Part shown: piece after piece, positions 5,989 through 9,161 of the stretch
Numbering within the stretch: position 1 is the first letter of the stretch
Layout of the letters: each line of letters begins with the position of its first letter
From: a bacterium
GTDB taxonomy: Bacteria > Patescibacteriota > Patescibacteriia > Patescibacteriales > JAGXOH01
Length of the DNA stretch: 9,161 nucleotides
Assembly: GCA_021106995.1 (NCBI GenBank)
Contig: JAIOTG010000102.1
Span: forward strand, 1-9,161
Direction: 5' to 3'
Position numbers and translations under genes: made by a program
The notes under the pieces: generated by a model
The model's input: only the letters and a program-made list of their open reading frames with translations
Databases searched by the model: none
Told to the model about the DNA's origin: nothing

Positions 5989-6519
5989 ATGAAATTGAAT
6001 AATTGGTATGTAATTACAGGCGCTCCTAATTCGGGAAAAACTTCTGTTGTTAAGTTGTTGGAAAGAGAAGGGTATATAGTAGAATATGAGACTGCCAGAG
6101 TTTATATAGATAAAGAAATAGAAAAAGGAAGGATTATTAAGGAGATTAGGAGAAATGAATTGGAATTTCAAAAAGGTATACTTGATTTAAAAGTTGAGAT
6201 TGAAAAGAAACTACCTGAGGATAAAATAATTTTTTTTGATAGGGCAATACCTGATAGCGAAGCCTATTATAAATTGTGCGGTCTTGAAGGAGATAAGCAT
6301 TTAGAGGAAGTCGTAAAAAAAAGTAGTTATAAAAAAATTTTTCTATTTGATCTCTTGCCTTATAAAAAAGATTATGCTCGTACAGAAAGTGAAGAAGATC
6401 AGAAAAAAATCCAGGAATTATTAGAGCAAACTTATAAAAAGTTAAACATTCCTGTTGTGAATGTTCCGAAGATGAGCTCAAAAGAGGAGCGACTGGTTTT
6501 TATTTTAAATAATTTGTAA
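5989..6519 (+). CDS. Small P-loop ATPase/kinase-like protein (AAA_28-type)
   Basis: This 176-residue soluble protein has a Walker A motif GAPNSGKTS at 11-19 directly after an N-terminal beta strand (WYVIT). A Walker B-like strand KIIFFDR is at 79-85 (D84), followed by AIPDSEAYYKLCG. A later arginine-bearing segment, PYKKDYARTESEEDQ (124-138), resembles the lid region of NadR- or kinase-like members of the AAA_28 family. These proteins are small NTPases, some possibly nucleotide or nucleoside kinases; the substrate here is unknown. It lies between purC-purE (15-base gap) and purL (8-base gap) in the same orientation, so it is co-transcribed with purine genes. A role in nucleotide phosphorylation or sensing is reasonable but not shown. 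There is no Shine-Dalgarno; the bases before ATG are only A and T. Confidence 0.75.
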   Translation: MKLNNWYVITGAPNSGKTSVVKLLEREGYIVEYETARVYIDKEIEKGRIIKEIRRNELEFQKGILDLKVEIEKKLPEDKIIFFDRAIPDSEAYYKLCGLEGDKHLEEVVKKSSYKKIFLFDLLPYKKDYARTESEEDQKKIQELLEQTYKKLNIPVVNVPKMSSKEERLVFILNNL

Positions 6520-6527
6520 ATATAAAT

Positions 6528-9161
6528 ATGTATCATTTTTTTGTTAAAAAAGAGGAAAATTTTGAATATTGTTTTAATATTCATTCACTAAGAGATTTAA
6601 GCGAAGAAGAAATTAAAACACTAAAAAACATTTTAGCTAATGGTTTTTTTTTAGAGTCTGTGCAGGATGAGTCTAATTTTAAAGATGAAAATGTTATTGA
6701 AATTGGTCCAAGATTAAATTTCGCAACCGCTTTTTCAACTAATGCCGTATCAATTTGTCAAGCTTGTGGGCTGGATTCTATAAAAAGGATAGAAAAATCA
6801 AAGCGATATATAATTCCAAAAAATGTAGACAGAGAAAAATTTATAGAAGAAAATTACGATAAAATGACCGAATGTGTTTATCCGAAGACATTGGATACTT
6901 TTGTTACCGGGATTAAACCAGAAAAAGTTTTTAATGTTAAATTAATTGAAGAAGGAAAAAGTGCTTTGGAAAAAATAAATAAGGACATGGGTCTTGGCAT
7001 GGATGATTGGGATATTAATTTTTATTATAATTTATTTATTGAAGATATTAAAAGAAACCCAACAAATGTGGAGTGTTTTCAGCTCGGGCAGGCAAATTCG
7101 GAGCATTCCAGACATTGGTTTTTTAAAGGAAAAATTGTTATTGATAGCAAAGAGATGAAAGAGTCTCTACTTGATGTTATTTTTTCAACTCTTGATGCTA
7201 ATCCGAGAAATAGCCTGATTGCCTTTAAGGATAATTCTAGCGCTATTAAAGGTTATAATATTTTGTCAATTATACCGGAAAAAAGTGGCCAAACTTCTTT
7301 TTATGAAATGAAGGAATTGACCTACCATATTATTTTTACTGCTGAAACTCATAATTTTCCTTCTGGAGTGGCTCCTTTTCCTGGGGCAGAGACTGGTGGG
7401 GGAGGAAGAATCAGAGACGTGCAAGGAACTGGTAGGGGAGCTTTGGTAGTAGCTGGAACGACTGGATATTGTGTGGGTAATTTAAATTTACCAGGTTATG
7501 ATTTGCCATGGGAAGACAAGGAATTTAAATATCCTAGTAATTTAGCATCACCAAGCGAAATTGAGATAAAGGCTAGTAACGGAGCTTCTGATTATGGTAA
7601 TAAATTTGGCGAGCCTGTTATTCAGGGCTATACTCGTTCTTTTGGTTTGATTTTGCCGTCTGGAGAGAGGCAGGAGTGGCTTAAGCCTATTATGTTTTCT
7701 GGAGGTATGGGGCAGATTGACGACAAGCATATTAAAAAAGAAGAGCCTAAAGAAGGCATGTTAATAATTCAAATAGGAGGACCAGCTTATCGAATTGGTA
7801 TGGGTGGTGGCAGTGCTTCTAGTATGATTCAGGGGGAGAATGCAAGTGAATTAGATTTTAATGCAGTTCAGAGGGGTGATGCTGAAATGGAGCAAAAGAT
7901 GAATAGAGTCATTAGGGCTTGTGTTGAAATGGGAGATAAAAATCCGATTATGAGCATTCATGATCAAGGAGCAGGAGGGCCATGCAATGTTATCACGGAA
8001 ATTGTTGAGCCGATTGGAGGAAAGGTTGATATTAGAAAAATAAAAGTGGGCGATGAAACTTTGTCAATTTTGGAAATTTGGGGGGCTGAATATCAAGAAA
8101 GAAACGCTTTATTAATATCATCAGATAGAATAAAAGAGTTTGAGCTTATTTGTGAAAGAGAGCGTTCTGATTTTGAAGTTTTAGGAGAAATTACAGGGGA
8201 TGGAAGGATTGTAGTTTATGATTCTAGGGATGATGAGGTTGTGGTTGATTTAGAACTTAAAAACATTCTTGGAGAAATGCCTCAAAAAGTTTTTAAAGAT
8301 AAGAGAATAAAGGAAGAATTAGAACCACTTAAATATTTAAATAAGTTAGAATTAAAAGATATTTTAAATGATGTTTTACGTCTTCTGTCTGTTGGTTCAA
8401 AGAGATTTCTTACGAGCAAGGTTGATCGTAGTGTTACGGGACTTATTGCTAGACAGCAATGTTGCGGACCTTTACAATTAACGGTTTCTGATGTGGCAGT
8501 TGTAGCACAAAGCCATTTTAGTAAAACTGGTGCCGCTATATCGATTGGAGAGCAACCGATTAAAATGATTATTAACCCTGGTGCTGGAGCTAGAATGTCA
8601 GTCGGTGAAGCCTTGACTAATTTGGTGTGGGCTAAAATTAGTAATTTCGAAGATATTAAATGTTCTGGAAATTGGATGTGGGCAGCAAAGTTACCTGGAG
8701 AGGCAAGTAGAATTTATGACGCTGCCGTGGCAACTAGAGATTTAATGGTAAATTTAGGAATCGCTATCGATGGTGGTAAGGACAGTCTTTCTATGGCTGC
8801 AAAAGTAGAGGGCAAGATAGTTAAATCACCTGGCGAATTAACTGTTTCAACTTATGTGACAGTTCCAGATATTAATAAAGTAATTACCCCAGACATTAAA
8901 GAGGCAGGGGAGAGTTGCCTTTGGTTCGTTGATCTTGGTAATGGTAAGAATCGTCTTGGTGGTACAGCCTTTGCACAAGTTCTTAAACAAATTGGAGATG
9001 AATCACCAGACTTAGATAATCCCGATATTTTTAAAAAATCGTTTAATGTGATCCAAAAATTAATTGACTCTAATTTAATATTAGCAGGTCACGATAGATC
9101 AGACGGGGGTTTGATTACAGCTTTACTTGAAATGGCTTTTGCAGGAAATTGCGGTTTTGAA
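6528..9161 (+). CDS. purL: FGAM synthase, large single-chain type (3' end outside window)
   Basis: PurL uses ATP and glutamine to convert FGAR to FGAM. The frame is open from ATG 6528 to the window edge, giving 878 residues of a protein expected to be about 1,200-1,300 long. What is present is the N-terminal domain and both halves of the synthetase core. QANSEHSRHW is at 188-197, ETHNFPSGVAPFPGAETG at 273-290, then GGGRIRD to residue 297. A PIMSIHDQGAGG block and NKVDRSV-like block (SKVDRSVTG) follow, and DGGKDSLSMA is at 748-757. The C-terminal glutaminase with its catalytic Cys is not in the window. Wording such as EHSRHWFFKG, DNSSAIKG, SNGASDYGNKFGEPV and CSGNWMWAAKLPGE matches animal PFAS more closely than E. 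coli PurL. There is no Shine-Dalgarno before the ATG; the N-terminus YHFFV fits PFAS, supporting this start. Confidence 0.95.
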   Translation, partial: MYHFFVKKEENFEYCFNIHSLRDLSEEEIKTLKNILANGFFLESVQDESNFKDENVIEIGPRLNFATAFSTNAVSICQACGLDSIKRIEKSKRYIIPKNVDREKFIEENYDKMTECVYPKTLDTFVTGIKPEKVFNVKLIEEGKSALEKINKDMGLGMDDWDINFYYNLFIEDIKRNPTNVECFQLGQANSEHSRHWFFKGKIVIDSKEMKESLLDVIFSTLDANPRNSLIAFKDNSSAIKGYNILSIIPEKSGQTSFYEMKELTYHIIFTAETHNFPSGVAPFPGAETGGGGRIRDVQGTGRGALVVAGTTGYCVGNLNLPGYDLPWEDKEFKYPSNLASPSEIEIKASNGASDYGNKFGEPVIQGYTRSFGLILPSGERQEWLKPIMFSGGMGQIDDKHIKKEEPKEGMLIIQIGGPAYRIGMGGGSASSMIQGENASELDFNAVQRGDAEMEQKMNRVIRACVEMGDKNPIMSIHDQGAGGPCNVITEIVEPIGGKVDIRKIKVGDETLSILEIWGAEYQERNALLISSDRIKEFELICERERSDFEVLGEITGDGRIVVYDSRDDEVVVDLELKNILGEMPQKVFKDKRIKEELEPLKYLNKLELKDILNDVLRLLSVGSKRFLTSKVDRSVTGLIARQQCCGPLQLTVSDVAVVAQSHFSKTGAAISIGEQPIKMIINPGAGARMSVGEALTNLVWAKISNFEDIKCSGNWMWAAKLPGEASRIYDAAVATRDLMVNLGIAIDGGKDSLSMAAKVEGKIVKSPGELTVSTYVTVPDINKVITPDIKEAGESCLWFVDLGNGKNRLGGTAFAQVLKQIGDESPDLDNPDIFKKSFNVIQKLIDSNLILAGHDRSDGGLITALLEMAFAGNCGFE

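Noticed and set aside
5700..5990. Possibility that the PurC-PurE fusion is an assembly or frameshift artefact
   Set aside because: The frame is continuous, both domains are complete with their motifs, and the linker near residues 290-298 matches the PAICS domain order.
6146..6481. Minus-strand frame of 111 codons
   Set aside because: It is antisense to the P-loop gene and has no start context or recognisable motif.
7548..7730. Minus-strand frame of 60 codons
   Set aside because: It lies inside purL on the other strand and shows no motif.
1..9161. CRISPR array, insertion sequence or transposase
   Set aside because: No direct-repeat array with spacers, no transposase-like frame and no flanking terminal repeats were seen.

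Overview
The window is AT-rich bacterial DNA with short intergenic gaps and most genes on the + strand. TGA is used only as a stop (for example at 1180-1182) and Trp is TGG throughout, so a recoded UGA is excluded. The tRNA genes do not encode a proper CCA end. Low GC, compact genes and several purine enzymes of eukaryote-like type fit a candidate-phyla (Patescibacteria/CPR, Parcubacteria-like) genome. That placement is an inference; no phylogenetic marker in the window settles it.

Layout. (1) 1-430: the 3' end of a TPR-repeat protein, then a long AT-rich hairpin that looks like its terminator. (2) 433-639: tRNA-Thr(GGT) and tRNA-Tyr(GTA), the latter with a good sigma-70-type promoter of its own between the two. 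(3) 647-910: an undescribed-looking gene remnant directly after tRNA-Tyr. It is an open frame without a start codon that matches the C-terminal third of an HD-domain phosphohydrolase. (4) 982-1250: a strongly translated-looking 66-residue lysine-rich protein with four cysteines, with its own Shine-Dalgarno and its own terminator. (5) 1282-3150: a U-rich leader with an orphan, near-perfect Shine-Dalgarno, then a two-gene unit of a divergent PurN-type formyltransferase and a HAD-superfamily phosphatase, closed by a strong GC hairpin terminator. (6) 3165-9161: a tightly packed purine operon of purB, a purC-purE fusion, a small P-loop protein, and a large purL cut by the window end.

How the genes work together. 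The PurN-like protein would add the first formyl group (GAR to FGAR). PurL converts FGAR to FGAM. The PurE domain of the fusion carboxylates AIR to CAIR, and the PurC domain joins aspartate to make SAICAR. PurB releases fumarate to give AICAR and also acts at adenylosuccinate. This covers most of the middle of de novo IMP synthesis. purF, purD, purM and purH are not in the window. No purK is seen, which fits the animal-like (class II) sequence of the PurE domain. The HAD protein and the P-loop protein are the two parts with no assigned step.

Two contrasts stand out. PurL and the PurC-PurE fusion resemble the animal enzymes (PFAS and PAICS) more than those of E. coli or Bacillus. The four genes of the purB operon have no visible Shine-Dalgarno, whereas the small protein, the purN-like gene and the HAD gene upstream all have clear ones.
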